A stretch of 35,747 bases of DNA from Rhodospirillales bacterium (GTDB lineage: Bacteria; Pseudomonadota; Alphaproteobacteria; Rhodospirillales; Shumkoniaceae). Under the pieces are notes generated by a model. That model ran no database searches. It was not told the origin of the DNA and saw only the letters and a list, made by a program, of their open reading frames with translations. The position numbers and the translations under genes are program-made. Location of the stretch: contig JANQJG010000027.1 in NCBI GenBank assembly GCA_028281785.1, positions 1 to 35,747 on the forward strand, written 5' to 3'. This document shows positions 15,279 through 23,211 of the stretch, in pieces; the first letter of the stretch is position 1, and every line of letters begins with the position of its first letter.

Positions 15279-16037
15279 ATGAGCAGTGAATGGGTCATCG
15301 CGATTGCCTCGGCCGGGGCGCTCATCGTAGCGGTCTGCGCCATGTGGGTCTCGCATGCGTCCCTCAAACAGGTGGAGCGGACAACCAACGCCGACCTGCT
15401 GACCTCGGTCCTGAACGAGTATCAGCTCGAGGTGATGTTTCGGAACCTGCGGACGCTCGGGGCCTTCGGCCGCAGCGAGGAGGGGCAGATGCTGATCGGC
15501 CAGTTCAAGGATCTGCTCGACGGGTCCAAGCAGCCCGAGGAGGCGGACATCGAGGCTGCCCGCAGCTACCTCTCGACCTATGGGGACGGCATCGAGCCCG
15601 CGCGGCGCAGCATCGACCGATTCTACAACAAGGTCTGGCGGTTGTACGGCAAGGAGTATCTCAGCCGCGAGGACGTCGCCATCATCGCCGATACGCAGGG
15701 CAGCAAACTGCTGATGTCCGTCGCCCGGCCCTTGACCTATGCCGTCGCCTTGACCGAAATCCAACCGGAGGACAAGAGGAAGCACCGGGCCGCGGCGCGA
15801 GAGGTCGGCTGGTACGATGACTTCGGCGCGTTAATCGGCCAGCAAAAATCCGTCAGGGGCACGGACTGGACGACCATTCTGCTCTGCATTCTGGGCGCCG
15901 GAGCGGTGGTCGCCCTGCTTATCCCGATTCCGCCCAACGCGGAGAACATGACTTGGCATCCCTACGCCCTGGCCGGCGCGGCGGTGCTGCTCGGCCTCGG
16001 CCTCGGGCGAACGCGCTGGGGCCGGGGAAGATTCTGA
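15279..16037 (+). CDS. Uncharacterised membrane protein
   Basis: Protein of 252 residues that I do not recognise. It has an N-terminal membrane helix (about 5-24, VIAIASAGALIVAVCAMWVS). A long charged helical soluble part follows (about 30-190), including TTNADLLTSVLNEYQLEVMF and IDRFYNKVWRLYGKEYLS. Two C-terminal membrane segments (about 197-216 and 226-245) precede a basic end, GRTRWGRGRF. The N-terminal helix followed by a helical region resembles single-gene membrane proteins of the DUF4760 kind, but this is only a loose likeness. The ATG at 15279 follows GGGAGAG closely. It is flanked by unrelated genes and seems to be transcribed alone. Confidence 0.75.
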   Translation: MSSEWVIAIASAGALIVAVCAMWVSHASLKQVERTTNADLLTSVLNEYQLEVMFRNLRTLGAFGRSEEGQMLIGQFKDLLDGSKQPEEADIEAARSYLSTYGDGIEPARRSIDRFYNKVWRLYGKEYLSREDVAIIADTQGSKLLMSVARPLTYAVALTEIQPEDKRKHRAAAREVGWYDDFGALIGQQKSVRGTDWTTILLCILGAGAVVALLIPIPPNAENMTWHPYALAGAAVLLGLGLGRTRWGRGRF

Positions 16038-16147
16038 CGCTGGCGCGCGGCGAAGCGGTCACAATTGCCCCCGTTTCGTCCGAATACTGCCGTATCCCCG
16101 CCTTAATACCCGCTTAACCGACGATTTCCAGGCGAGAGCATGATGTG

Positions 16148-17089
16148 ATGAGGTTTACGCGACTGCGTGCCTTGCTAGCCACCATCACGGCCGTAGCGGC
16201 GACCCCACTTGCGGCCCAGGCCGCCTGCCCGGCCCCGGAAGGAACAGAGGCGCGGTCGGGCAGCCAGGGCCGGGCCGGCGAGGTCCAACTGGAAGGATCG
16301 GCGTCGGAAGACAGCTCCTGCCTGTCGCTCGCGGTGACCATGCGCGAGCGCCTCCGTCTCGAGCTCGGCCACCACGAGGCGGAAGAAGGGCTGACGGAGC
16401 ATCAGGCCATGCGGGTCGACCTGGTCCAAGGTTCCGGTATCGACTGGGACATGGACGCCGTTTACGACACCCTGCCCGCCGATGGCGGCGTGTTCACGCT
16501 TGAGCAACGCCTCCGCCTTGAGGACCTCCGCCTCGCCGGCGCGTGGTCGAACCGTCACGAGGAGGAAGAGTCTGAGCGGAGCTGGCGGACATCCGCCGAG
16601 GCGGACCTGCTCGAAGGGCCCGATTTCGGCCTTGCGGCGGAGACCGAATACGAGGCGACGGGCGTCACCGACGACCAGGAGCAGACGACCTCGGCCGGAC
16701 TGCGCAGCCGGCTGAGTCGCGCCGAACTCGCGCTCAATCAAAGCCGGACCCGGCGCGACGGGCTGACCGTCGAGACATTGAACTCGGCGGAAACCAGCCT
16801 GCGGGTGGAAGGGCTGCTCCAGCATTTGGAGCGGCTTTCCCTGGGCGCGAGCCGGCTGACGGATGGGCACGCGACCGATGACACCTACCGCCTGAGCCTG
16901 GACACGAGCGAGGATGGCGATATCGCCTTCGCCTATCTTGACGAGGACGCCGATCCGGGTTGGGAGATTTCCGGAAGCTTGCCCATCCCCACGGGCTCGG
17001 GCCTGCCGCTGCGGCTCGACGCCGCGACGAGCTGGCGGGCGACGGGGCCGGCGGCGCGGTTTGAACTCCGCAGCGAATTCGACTTTTGA
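16148..17089 (+). CDS. Putative outer-membrane beta-barrel protein
   Basis: Exported protein of 313 residues with a signal peptide (MRFTRLRALLATITAV, cleavage near AQAA-CPAP). The mature part is acidic and made of alternating polar/hydrophobic stretches such as LRLELGHHEAEE, FTLEQRLRLEDLRLAGAW and FDFGLAAETEYEAT-like segments. It ends in ...FELRSEFDF. A C-terminal Phe after alternating residues is the usual beta-signal recognised by the BAM machinery, so an outer-membrane barrel of about 12-14 strands is inferred. I know of no named family for it. Three candidate starts crowd here (ATG 16140 and 16143 hit stops at once; GTG 16145 and ATG 16148 are in frame), and the ATG at 16148 with GGCGAGAG upstream is preferred. 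Confidence 0.65.
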   Translation: MRFTRLRALLATITAVAATPLAAQAACPAPEGTEARSGSQGRAGEVQLEGSASEDSSCLSLAVTMRERLRLELGHHEAEEGLTEHQAMRVDLVQGSGIDWDMDAVYDTLPADGGVFTLEQRLRLEDLRLAGAWSNRHEEEESERSWRTSAEADLLEGPDFGLAAETEYEATGVTDDQEQTTSAGLRSRLSRAELALNQSRTRRDGLTVETLNSAETSLRVEGLLQHLERLSLGASRLTDGHATDDTYRLSLDTSEDGDIAFAYLDEDADPGWEISGSLPIPTGSGLPLRLDAATSWRATGPAARFELRSEFDF

Positions 17090-17102
17090 ACAAGCGAGTT
17101 GA

Positions 17103-17146
17103 TGATTGACCTCGTGCTTCGACTGCGCTCAGCATGAGGTCAATCA
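17103..17146. repeat. Intergenic palindrome (15-base arms, one mismatch)
   Basis: Arms TGATTGACCTCGTGC (17103-17117) and GCATGAGGTCAATCA (17132-17146) pair with one mismatch around a CTTCGACTGCGCTCA-like loop. I recall similar loop and arm sequences as a widespread extragenic repeat in alphaproteobacteria. It may act as a two-way 3' hairpin between the converging barrel and GST genes. Confidence 0.6.
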
Positions 17147-17158
17147 TTTCAATACACT

Positions 17159-17190
17159 CCCTCATCCTGAGCGACGTCGAAGGATGAGGG
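17159..17190. repeat. Second intergenic palindrome, CCCTCATCCT type
   Basis: Perfect ten-base arms CCCTCATCCT (17159-17168) and AGGATGAGGG (17181-17190) with a GAGCGACGTCGA loop. The CTCATCCTGAG motif is, from memory, a common extragenic palindrome core in alphaproteobacteria. It sits 13 bases from the previous palindrome. Confidence 0.6.
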
Positions 17191-17215
17191 CCGTCTCGAA
17201 GGATGCGGCTTCGGC

Positions 17216-17860
17216 TCAGGCGGCCTCTTCAGACGGCATCGGCGGCTTGGTTCCCGTAAAGCTGGGCCGCGCCGTCATCAGCCCGCCCACGCGACCGAGA
17301 TTGGCGAAGGGCGCGAACAGGCCCGACCCCTCGGGAAGCTGATGCAGGTAGAACATGATCGGCGCAATCAAAAGGTCGGCGATCGACGGCCGGTCGCCGC
17401 CGGCGACCCAGTCCCGGCCCTCGAGCGCCCGGTCCAGGATGGCGAGATATTCGCGGCTTTTTTCCAGCGCCGGATCGATCACGGCGCGGTCGGGCTGGCC
17501 GTCCTCCCCCCGGGGAAAGACGTACTGCAGCACGCAGTCCCGGATCATCACGCCGTAGAAATAGTCGTTCACGGCGCTGATCCACTGCTCCATCACCGCG
17601 CGGCCCTCGACATCGGCCGGCTGCAAGGTTGATCCGTCGAAGGCCTCGTCGACATAGCGGCAGATGGCGGTGGTCTCGTAGAGCACGAAATCGCCATGCC
17701 GCAGGACCGGGATCTTGCCGAAGGGATGGAGCGCGCCAATGGTCTCGCTGCCGGGCGCGACAGGCTCCAGATCGTAGGCCACGCCTTTCTCCTCGCAGGC
17801 CATGCGCGCGGTCCGCACATAGCTGCTGCGCGGGTCGCCGTAGATGATGATGTCGGCCAT
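17216..17860 (-). CDS. Glutathione S-transferase family protein
   Basis: Cytoplasmic protein of 214 residues. The N-terminal thioredoxin-like domain (about 1-78) has IIIYGDPRSSYVRTARMACE with Ser12/Ser13 in the place of the catalytic residue. It also has the cis-proline loop PFGKIPVLRHGD and the gamma-glutamyl binding YETTAICRYVDEAF. The C-terminal helical domain (about 90-210) has the capping motif GDRPSIADLLIAPI. It probably conjugates glutathione to an electrophile or works as a peroxidase or isomerase; the substrate is unknown. The ATG at 17860 has GAGGGGG upstream and is preferred to 17896. It lies 11 bases after the SRPBCC gene and is the last gene of the ArsR-SRPBCC-GST operon. Confidence 0.9.
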   Translation of the reverse strand: MADIIIYGDPRSSYVRTARMACEEKGVAYDLEPVAPGSETIGALHPFGKIPVLRHGDFVLYETTAICRYVDEAFDGSTLQPADVEGRAVMEQWISAVNDYFYGVMIRDCVLQYVFPRGEDGQPDRAVIDPALEKSREYLAILDRALEGRDWVAGGDRPSIADLLIAPIMFYLHQLPEGSGLFAPFANLGRVGGLMTARPSFTGTKPPMPSEEAA

Positions 17861-17871
17861 CGGTCGCCCCC

Positions 17872-18357
17872 TCAGGCAAAAAGCTTTTCCAGACAAACGA
17901 AGGAGCTGCTCCAGCCCTGATTGTGCCGGTCGCGCAGGTCCTCGGTCGGGAACCCTTCATGGGCGAGAATGAGCTCGGTGGTCTCGCCCTTGTCCCGGAA
18001 GATCAGGGTGACCAGGGTTTCCACGTCGTCCATCTCGCCCGTGGCCCAGGCCCAGGTGAAGACGAGGCGCTTCGGCGGCGAAATTTCCTTGTAGACGCCG
18101 GTCACCGTGTGGTCGTTGCCATCGGGCGACCGCATGGTGATGCGATAGGTGCCGCCGACCCTGAGGTCGATCTGCACCTCGGGCACCGTGAAGCCCTCCG
18201 GGCCGAACCATTCACGGACCCTCTCGGGCTCGCTGAAGGCGGCGAAGACGGTCTCGCGGCGGGCCGGGAACTCCCGGCGCAGGGTCAAGGTGATGGGGGC
18301 GGCCGACTGGGCCTCAGCCCCGATCGTCGGGCTTGCCGCCGTTGGATTCGCGCTCAT
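17872..18357 (-). CDS. SRPBCC/AHSA1-like domain protein
   Basis: Cytoplasmic protein of 161 residues of the AHSA1 (activator of Hsp90 ATPase homologue 1-like) SRPBCC family. After a variable 25-residue tail come LRREFPARRETVFAAFSEPE, REWFGPEGFTVPEVQIDLRV and GGTYRITMRSPDGNDHTVTG. The last part has RLVFTWAWATGE and LAHEGFPTEDLRDRHNQGWS, ending with the conserved W and a helix. These proteins have a helix-grip fold with a hydrophobic pocket and are very often paired with an ArsR regulator, as here. The gene overlaps the ArsR gene by 44 bases and precedes the GST by 11 bases. The ligand is unknown. Confidence 0.92.
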   Translation of the reverse strand: MSANPTAASPTIGAEAQSAAPITLTLRREFPARRETVFAAFSEPERVREWFGPEGFTVPEVQIDLRVGGTYRITMRSPDGNDHTVTGVYKEISPPKRLVFTWAWATGEMDDVETLVTLIFRDKGETTELILAHEGFPTEDLRDRHNQGWSSSFVCLEKLFA

Positions 18358-18697
18358 CCTGTGATCCTCTCTTCTGCTCGATACGCTTCAGATACTCGGT
18401 CAGTGCGTCGAACTGCCCCTCCCAGAAGCGCCGGTAGCGGCCGATCCAATCCGCTGCTTCCTTGAGCGGCTCGGGCCGCAGGCGGCAGCGTCGCCATTGG
18501 CCGTCCTTCTCGCGGGCGATCAGTCTTGCCCCCTCAAGAACCTTCAGATGGCGGGAGATCGCGGGCAGCGAGATGTCGAAGGGCGCAGCCAGCTCTCCCA
18601 CCGGGGCCTCGCCCTCGGCGAGCCGGGCGAGAATAGCCCGGCGCGTGGGATCGGCGAGGGCGGCGAAGGTGGCGTCCAGGGATGGAGTCGCGTGCAT
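18314..18697 (-). CDS. ArsR family transcriptional regulator
   Basis: DNA-binding repressor of 127 residues, first gene of the ArsR-SRPBCC-GST operon. The winged helix-turn-helix occupies about residues 5-85: FAALADPTRRAILARLAEGE, then VGELAAPFDISLPAISRHLK with the recognition helix, and a wing with REKDGQWRRCRL. No metal-binding cysteine pair is present, so it belongs to the metal-independent type usually found next to SRPBCC genes. The ATG at 18697 is the natural start. Its coding end overlaps the next gene. A perfect palindrome covering the -10 box lies 34 bases upstream, so it most likely represses its own operon. Confidence 0.93.
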   Translation of the reverse strand: MHATPSLDATFAALADPTRRAILARLAEGEAPVGELAAPFDISLPAISRHLKVLEGARLIAREKDGQWRRCRLRPEPLKEAADWIGRYRRFWEGQFDALTEYLKRIEQKRGSQDERESNGGKPDDRG

Positions 18698-18730
18698 ACC
18701 GGCGTTTCCGCTGAAAGTAGGTCTCGTTTT

Positions 18731-18752
18731 TATTTAACCATGTTGTTAAATA
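18731..18752. promoter_or_regulatory. Putative ArsR operator
   Basis: Perfect eight-base arms, TATTTAAC (18731-18738) and GTTAAATA (18745-18752), with six bases between. It covers the -10 box of the ArsR operon promoter. Length and symmetry suit a dimeric ArsR protein. It is A+T-rich in a GC-rich surrounding, which makes chance unlikely. Confidence 0.6.
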
Positions 18753-18776
18753 CCGCTTTCTCCAGCCGCGAGTCAA
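18747..18776 (-). promoter_or_regulatory. Promoter of the ArsR-SRPBCC-GST operon
   Basis: On the minus strand TTGACT (18771-18776) is followed after 18 bases by TATTTA (18747-18752). The start of transcription would fall about 40 bases before the ArsR start codon. The -10 box lies inside the operator. Confidence 0.6.
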
Positions 18777-18996
18777 GCCTATTCCACCGCCGGCCCCTTG
18801 GCGGCATGGGTAATTCGATGCGATGGCAAGTCAACCAATACAGAGTCGCCACACGGATATGTCTCCACCAGGAAATTCCGTGCATCCACGCAACTTTTAT
18901 ATGCATAAAAAAGCATGGTTTTATGAAAAAATCTCTAGATTCGTGTTTCTCGCCCTTTTCGATAAGACTGGAATCCGATTTTATTTAGCTGTTCTC

Positions 18997-19025
18997 TTGC
19001 AGCCTGTACTTGTCTTTGTTAATTT
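18997..19025 (+). promoter_or_regulatory. Candidate promoter of the tandem-HTH GntR gene
   Basis: TTGCAG (18997-19002), 17 bases, TAATTT (19020-19025). It lies in a marked A+T-rich stretch (about 18885-19060) that otherwise has an inverted repeat CATAAAA/TTTTATG at 18904-18925 and no supportable gene. The match is moderate. Confidence 0.35.
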
Positions 19026-19057
19026 CAATTGTTCGAGTTTTCTGTTTGGTCAATGGC

Positions 19058-20068
19058 ATGGAAAAAACCGAAAACCGCCATTTGATATACGAGAAAATCC
19101 ATATGACGCTTCGACAGCGGATCGAAGCGTCGGATCTGGGCCCCGGAGCGGTCTTGTACGAATCAGCGGTCGCTCGGGCTTTCGGCGTGAGTCGTGCGCC
19201 CGTCCAAAAGGCCTTTGAACTGTTGGCCGATGAAGGCCTGATCGAGCCTGCCGAGCGGCGGGGTTACGTGGTTCGCCCCCGGGACACCGATCATGTGAAC
19301 GCGGGCCAGGCTTCAACGCGCCAACGTACGAGCGCCGACCATCTGGCGATGATCGCCGGGACGTTTCGCAGCAGCCGCCCGGTCGCGACCTGGCAGCGCA
19401 TTTACGGCGAAGTCGAAAAAGAGCTGGCCGCGCGGGCGGTTTTTGGCCGAGCCCGCGTCAATGAGCATGAAATGGCGCGTTCCTTTTCGGTCAGCCGCAC
19501 CGTCGCCCATGACGCCCTGATACGCCTTCACAATCTTGGCATCCTCGACAAGGACCGCCAGTCGCGTTGGTTCGTCGTGCCCCTTACCCATGAGCGAATC
19601 CGAAATCTTTACGAGGTTCGGCGGCTGTTGGAGCCTGCGGCGCTGCTTGGCGCGGCGGGACTGCTCGCGGAGAACGAACTCCTCGCCGCGCGTGACCGCA
19701 TCGACCTGGCGCTTGCGCGCTATCCGAACTTGACGGTCGACGAGCTCCACGACCTGGAAACAGATCTTCACGAGCGCTGGATCGGACGGTGTCCGAACAT
19801 TGAACTGGTCACGCTCCTACGCCCGACACAGCTCCAGTTGATCTCCAATAAACACATGCTGGGAGCGGCGGTTCGATTGCCGGATCGCGAGCCGTTCCTC
19901 AACGAACATCGCGCGGTAATCGACGCCCTTCTCGACGACAATCCGGAAGCGGCCAGCCGGGCGCTGGTCAACCATCTTCTGTTGGCCGAAGACAATGTTC
20001 ACGCTCGCGCCGACGCCCTGCGCACATCCCCGCCGCCGCCCCTGCCGCCTTACCTTTCCGAAGGGTAA
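19058..20068 (+). CDS. GntR family regulator with two tandem winged HTH domains
   Basis: Regulator of 336 residues. The first GntR winged helix lies at about 8-73 (HLIYEKIHMTLRQRIEAS, ESAVARAFGVSRAPVQKAFE, GLIEPAERRGYVV). A second, more diverged winged helix lies at about 108-176 (WQRIYGEVEKELAARA, NEHEMARSFSVSRTVAHDAL, GILDKDRQSRWFVV). An FCD-type helical ligand domain follows (about 180-315), with D and H in DLETDLHERW, H in NEHRAVIDALL and H in LVNHLLLAED. Most GntR/FCD proteins have one HTH. It converges on the DctPQM TRAP operon with a 16-base gap, so that transporter is its likely target. The ATG at 19058 is chosen because the first GntR helix then is complete; its ribosome site is weak. 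ATG 19103 would cut that helix. Confidence 0.88.
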   Translation: MEKTENRHLIYEKIHMTLRQRIEASDLGPGAVLYESAVARAFGVSRAPVQKAFELLADEGLIEPAERRGYVVRPRDTDHVNAGQASTRQRTSADHLAMIAGTFRSSRPVATWQRIYGEVEKELAARAVFGRARVNEHEMARSFSVSRTVAHDALIRLHNLGILDKDRQSRWFVVPLTHERIRNLYEVRRLLEPAALLGAAGLLAENELLAARDRIDLALARYPNLTVDELHDLETDLHERWIGRCPNIELVTLLRPTQLQLISNKHMLGAAVRLPDREPFLNEHRAVIDALLDDNPEAASRALVNHLLLAEDNVHARADALRTSPPPPLPPYLSEG

Positions 20069-20084
20069 TGGCGCGCGAAACCCG

Positions 20085-21359
20085 TTACCGGAAAAGGTTC
20101 GGCAAGAACAAAGCGATGCTCGGAATATAGGTCAGCAGCATCAGAGCCGTAATCAACACGAGGAAGAACGGGCCGATATTTCGCAGAAACAGCCCGACAC
20201 TGGCCCGCGCGATGCTGCAGGTCACGAACATCAGCACCCCCAGGGGCGGCGTCAACTGACCGATCACCAGGTTGAAGATCATCACGATTCCGAAGTGGAT
20301 GAGATCGATCTCGAGCGCGTTGAGCAGCGGCAGCAGAATCGGAATCAGGATGATGATGACCGAGATGGTCTCCATGAACGTTCCGACGATGATCAGGAAG
20401 ACGTTCAGGATCAGCAGCACGACCAGCGGGTTCTCGGAAATCCCGGTGGTGAAATCCAGCATTTGCTGCGGCGCCTGCGCGATGCCCATCACCCAGGCGA
20501 ACGGCGCCGAGGTTCCGACGATCACCAGGATCGCCGAGGATTCGCGCGCCGTCGACAGCAGAATCCGCGGCAGTTCACGCCAATCCAGCGTCCGATAAAC
20601 GACCAAGCCGACGAAAAACGCGTAGGCCGCCGCCGCGGCCGCGACCTCCGTGGCGGTGAACACCCCCATGCGGAAGCCGACGATAATGATGACCGGCATC
20701 ATCAGCGCCCAAACCGCCCGCTTGAGTTCGGTAACCAAACGGGCGCGCGAGAACGCCTCGTCCTTTGGATACTTGCGTCGCCACGCCAAGGTCGCCACCG
20801 CCAACATCAGCAGGGCGCCGATCATGAGGCCGGGCAGAATGCCGGCAATGAACAGGTCGCCAATCGAAACGTTGGCCTGCCAGCCATAGACGACCATCAG
20901 AATCGATGGCGGAATGATCGGGCCGAGGGTGGCCGTCGAAGCCGTCAGGGCGACGCAGAAGCCCTTGTCGTACTTGTTCGCGATCATCTGCGGCACGAAC
21001 ACGCGCGTGGTCGCCGCGCAGTCAGCCAGAGACGACCCCGACACGCCGGCCATCAGCACGTTGGCGACCACGTTGACATGGGCGAGGCCGCCGCGGATGT
21101 GGCCGACCATCGCCCGGGTCAGCGAGAACAGACGCTCGCTGATGCCCGATTCGTTCATCAGCGTGCCGGCCAGGATGAACAGCGGAATCGCCAACAAGGG
21201 AAAGGACTGCACTCCGGCGGAGACGCGCTGCGCGACGATCGATAGCGGAATGCCCTGATCCCAGATGATGAAAATCGACGCGCCCGCCAACGCATAGGCG
21301 ATCGGCACGCCCAGAACGAGCAAGACCGCGAAGGCGACGAGAATGGCGAGGACGGTCAT
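20085..21359 (-). CDS. TRAP transporter large permease (DctM family)
   Basis: Inner-membrane subunit of 424 residues that forms the transport path of a tripartite carboxylate-type importer. It has about 12 hydrophobic segments. The family signature is clear in LMAGVSGSSLADCAATTRVF, then the TATLGPIIPPSILMVVYGW run, and in the second half QLTPPLGVLMFVTCSIA. It overlaps the DctQ gene by four bases, so translation is coupled. It is the last gene of the DctP-DctQ-DctM operon and converges on the tandem-HTH GntR gene. Length is normal. The substrate depends on the DctP receptor and is unknown. Confidence 0.96.
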   Translation of the reverse strand: MTVLAILVAFAVLLVLGVPIAYALAGASIFIIWDQGIPLSIVAQRVSAGVQSFPLLAIPLFILAGTLMNESGISERLFSLTRAMVGHIRGGLAHVNVVANVLMAGVSGSSLADCAATTRVFVPQMIANKYDKGFCVALTASTATLGPIIPPSILMVVYGWQANVSIGDLFIAGILPGLMIGALLMLAVATLAWRRKYPKDEAFSRARLVTELKRAVWALMMPVIIIVGFRMGVFTATEVAAAAAAYAFFVGLVVYRTLDWRELPRILLSTARESSAILVIVGTSAPFAWVMGIAQAPQQMLDFTTGISENPLVVLLILNVFLIIVGTFMETISVIIILIPILLPLLNALEIDLIHFGIVMIFNLVIGQLTPPLGVLMFVTCSIARASVGLFLRNIGPFFLVLITALMLLTYIPSIALFLPNLFR

Positions 21360-21886
21360 GACCTTGCCTCGGGCGTGGCGTCGTCGCCGATTTCGGTGAT
21401 CGACATGAACGTCCGATCTATTCCTTCGACGATCGCCACCCGCAGGATGTGAACCATCGCGAAGGCGGAGGTTACCGGCAGGGCGAAGAACGCATAGGAG
21501 AAGGAGATGTCGAGCATCGGCGTCCGGTCATCCATGACCGTGAAGGCGTAGACCAGCCCATGCCAGACGAAGACCGACAGCATTACGGCCATGACCGCAA
21601 TCGCGCCCAACCCCAGAACGATCTGCGCCGCGCGTGGCAGCAACCGGACGAACGCTTCGACGCGCAGGTGAAGATGGGCCCGGAAACAGGAACTGGCGCC
21701 AAGAAAAACCATCCAGGTGAACAGGATGGTGACCAGCTCCTCCGTCCAGGTGAACGGCGCGTTGAACACGTACCGGAAGATGACCGCAGTGAACAGAACC
21801 AGCGCAACGACGGCGAAACAGACCCAGATCAGGGCGTTTTCGACGGCTGCAATGGTGTCGTCGATTCGCGACAGCAACCGAACCAT
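21356..21886 (-). CDS. TRAP transporter small permease (DctQ family)
   Basis: Inner-membrane subunit of 176 residues with four hydrophobic helices. They are at about 18-37 (ALIWVCFAVVALVLFTAVIF), 48-65, 86-108 and 127-150. RYVFNAPFTWTEELVTILFT is the conserved DctQ stretch in which the Trp-Thr-Glu-Glu loop contacts the large subunit. It is encoded between the receptor (84 bases upstream) and the large permease (four-base overlap). The ATG at 21886 follows an AAGG. It serves as a scaffold for DctM rather than as a channel in known systems. Confidence 0.94.
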   Translation of the reverse strand: MVRLLSRIDDTIAAVENALIWVCFAVVALVLFTAVIFRYVFNAPFTWTEELVTILFTWMVFLGASSCFRAHLHLRVEAFVRLLPRAAQIVLGLGAIAVMAVMLSVFVWHGLVYAFTVMDDRTPMLDISFSYAFFALPVTSAFAMVHILRVAIVEGIDRTFMSITEIGDDATPEARS

Positions 21887-21970
21887 CGGACAAGACCTTG
21901 ATAGCTGGACGGAGGGGCCCCAGTGGAAGACGGCGGGCGCCCGCCGGACGCCCGCCGAACCGGAAAAAAG

Positions 21971-22990
21971 CTACTTGATCGCGCGCAGCTTGGCGATCAT
22001 GGCTTTCATGTTTTCAATATTCTCCTTGCCCCAGCGGTCTTCCATGACGTCGAAGATTCCGCTCATCTTGGCCGCGAAGGCCGCGCGATCTGGATCGTCG
22101 ATGACCGTCACCCTGCCGTTGGAACGAATCTCTTCGAGCATGCTCTCTTCACGCCCCTGCTGAAGCATGGTGTTCTTGGCCGACGCCGCCCGCGCCTCCT
22201 CGATGAGGACCCGCTGATGCTCGGGCTTCAGCTTTTCCAGCGAGTTGCGGTTCATGATGATCATGTTGTTCTGGAGCATGTGTTTCGTCATGACCACATA
22301 CTCCTGAACTTCATAGAAACGCCGCGAGAAAATGGTCGGGATCGGGTTTTCCTGGCCATCGACCGTCTTCTGCTGGAGCGCGGTGTAGACCTCGCTGAAC
22401 GCAATCGGGGTCGGCGCGGCGCCCAGCGCCTTGATCATTTCGACCCAGATCGGCGATTCGGGAACTCGAATCTTCAAATTCGCCATGTCTTCGGGGGTGC
22501 GGACCTCGGCGCCGAGCGTCGTCAGATTGCGCCATCCCCAATACCAGATCTTGGTCAGCGGCACGATGTTATGCTTGTCGCGCAGTTCATCGAATTGGGG
22601 CTGCATCGCTTCGCTTTCGATGACCGCCTGCGCCTCGCGCCAATCGTTCCACAGGAACGGCGTGCTCGGAATCTCGAGACCGGGCACGAGGGTGCTGGCG
22701 GCGGGCAGTGACGGCGCCGAAATGTCGAGCGCTCCCAGCTTTACCTGCTGGACGAGTTCGACCTCCTTGCCGAGCTGCTCGCCCGGAAACACCTTGATCA
22801 CGACTTCGCCGTTCGTGCGTTCGGCGACCCGATCTGCAAACTCATCGAACAGATCGGCCGCGATTTCACCCGAACCGTTTCCATGCCCGAACCGCAGATT
22901 GGTCGTCGCATGGCCGTCCTGCCCCGCGGTCAACGCGAGGATCGAGACCACGGAAAGGACGGAAAGCGACCGAAAAATGACTCTCTTCAT
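21971..22990 (-). CDS. TRAP transporter solute-binding protein (DctP family)
   Basis: Periplasmic receptor of 339 residues. A signal peptide (MKRVIFRSLSVLSVVSILAL, cleavage near GHA-TTNL) is followed by LRFGHGNGSGEIAADLFDEF and the typical FPGEQLGKEVELVQQVKLGA. LGAEVRTPEDMANLKIRVPE carries the conserved Arg that pairs with the ligand carboxylate in most DctP proteins. Then come TPIAFSEVYTALQQKTVDGQ and ENPIPTI. It most likely binds an organic acid; the exact ligand is not readable. The ATG at 22990 has GGGAG upstream and starts the signal peptide, so the longer frame from 23095 is rejected. First gene of the operon with DctQ and DctM. Confidence 0.95.
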   Translation of the reverse strand: MKRVIFRSLSVLSVVSILALTAGQDGHATTNLRFGHGNGSGEIAADLFDEFADRVAERTNGEVVIKVFPGEQLGKEVELVQQVKLGALDISAPSLPAASTLVPGLEIPSTPFLWNDWREAQAVIESEAMQPQFDELRDKHNIVPLTKIWYWGWRNLTTLGAEVRTPEDMANLKIRVPESPIWVEMIKALGAAPTPIAFSEVYTALQQKTVDGQENPIPTIFSRRFYEVQEYVVMTKHMLQNNMIIMNRNSLEKLKPEHQRVLIEEARAASAKNTMLQQGREESMLEEIRSNGRVTVIDDPDRAAFAAKMSGIFDVMEDRWGKENIENMKAMIAKLRAIK

Positions 22991-23086
22991 TCCTGGTGTC
23001 TCCCTTGATTGCCGGGCAGCGCGAAAATGGAAGATACGGCACTGCCGGTTTGCCGCCCGTTTTGTTGGTGGGGTGACGGTACAGCA

Positions 23087-23096
23087 AATGATCATT
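23087..23096. promoter_or_regulatory. Palindrome upstream of the DctP operon
   Basis: Perfect ten-base palindrome AATGATCATT about 100 bases before the DctP start, in the only A+T-rich spot of this gap. On the minus strand TACAAT (23094-23099) overlaps it and could be a -10 box. A site for the GntR regulator of this operon is possible but not shown. Confidence 0.3.
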
Positions 23097-23211
23097 GTAT
23101 GCCATAGTCATTTTACTCCGGCCGCGCATGGGCGAAACCGTTCGTACGCCCCCTCAAATCGTTCATTTCCGGCGGGGTTGAATGGCCGCAGAATCACCGG
23201 GAAGCGACCTA

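Noticed and set aside
19995-21245. 416-codon plus-strand frame opposite DctM
   Set aside because: Gln/His/Arg-rich shadow of a well-supported permease gene.
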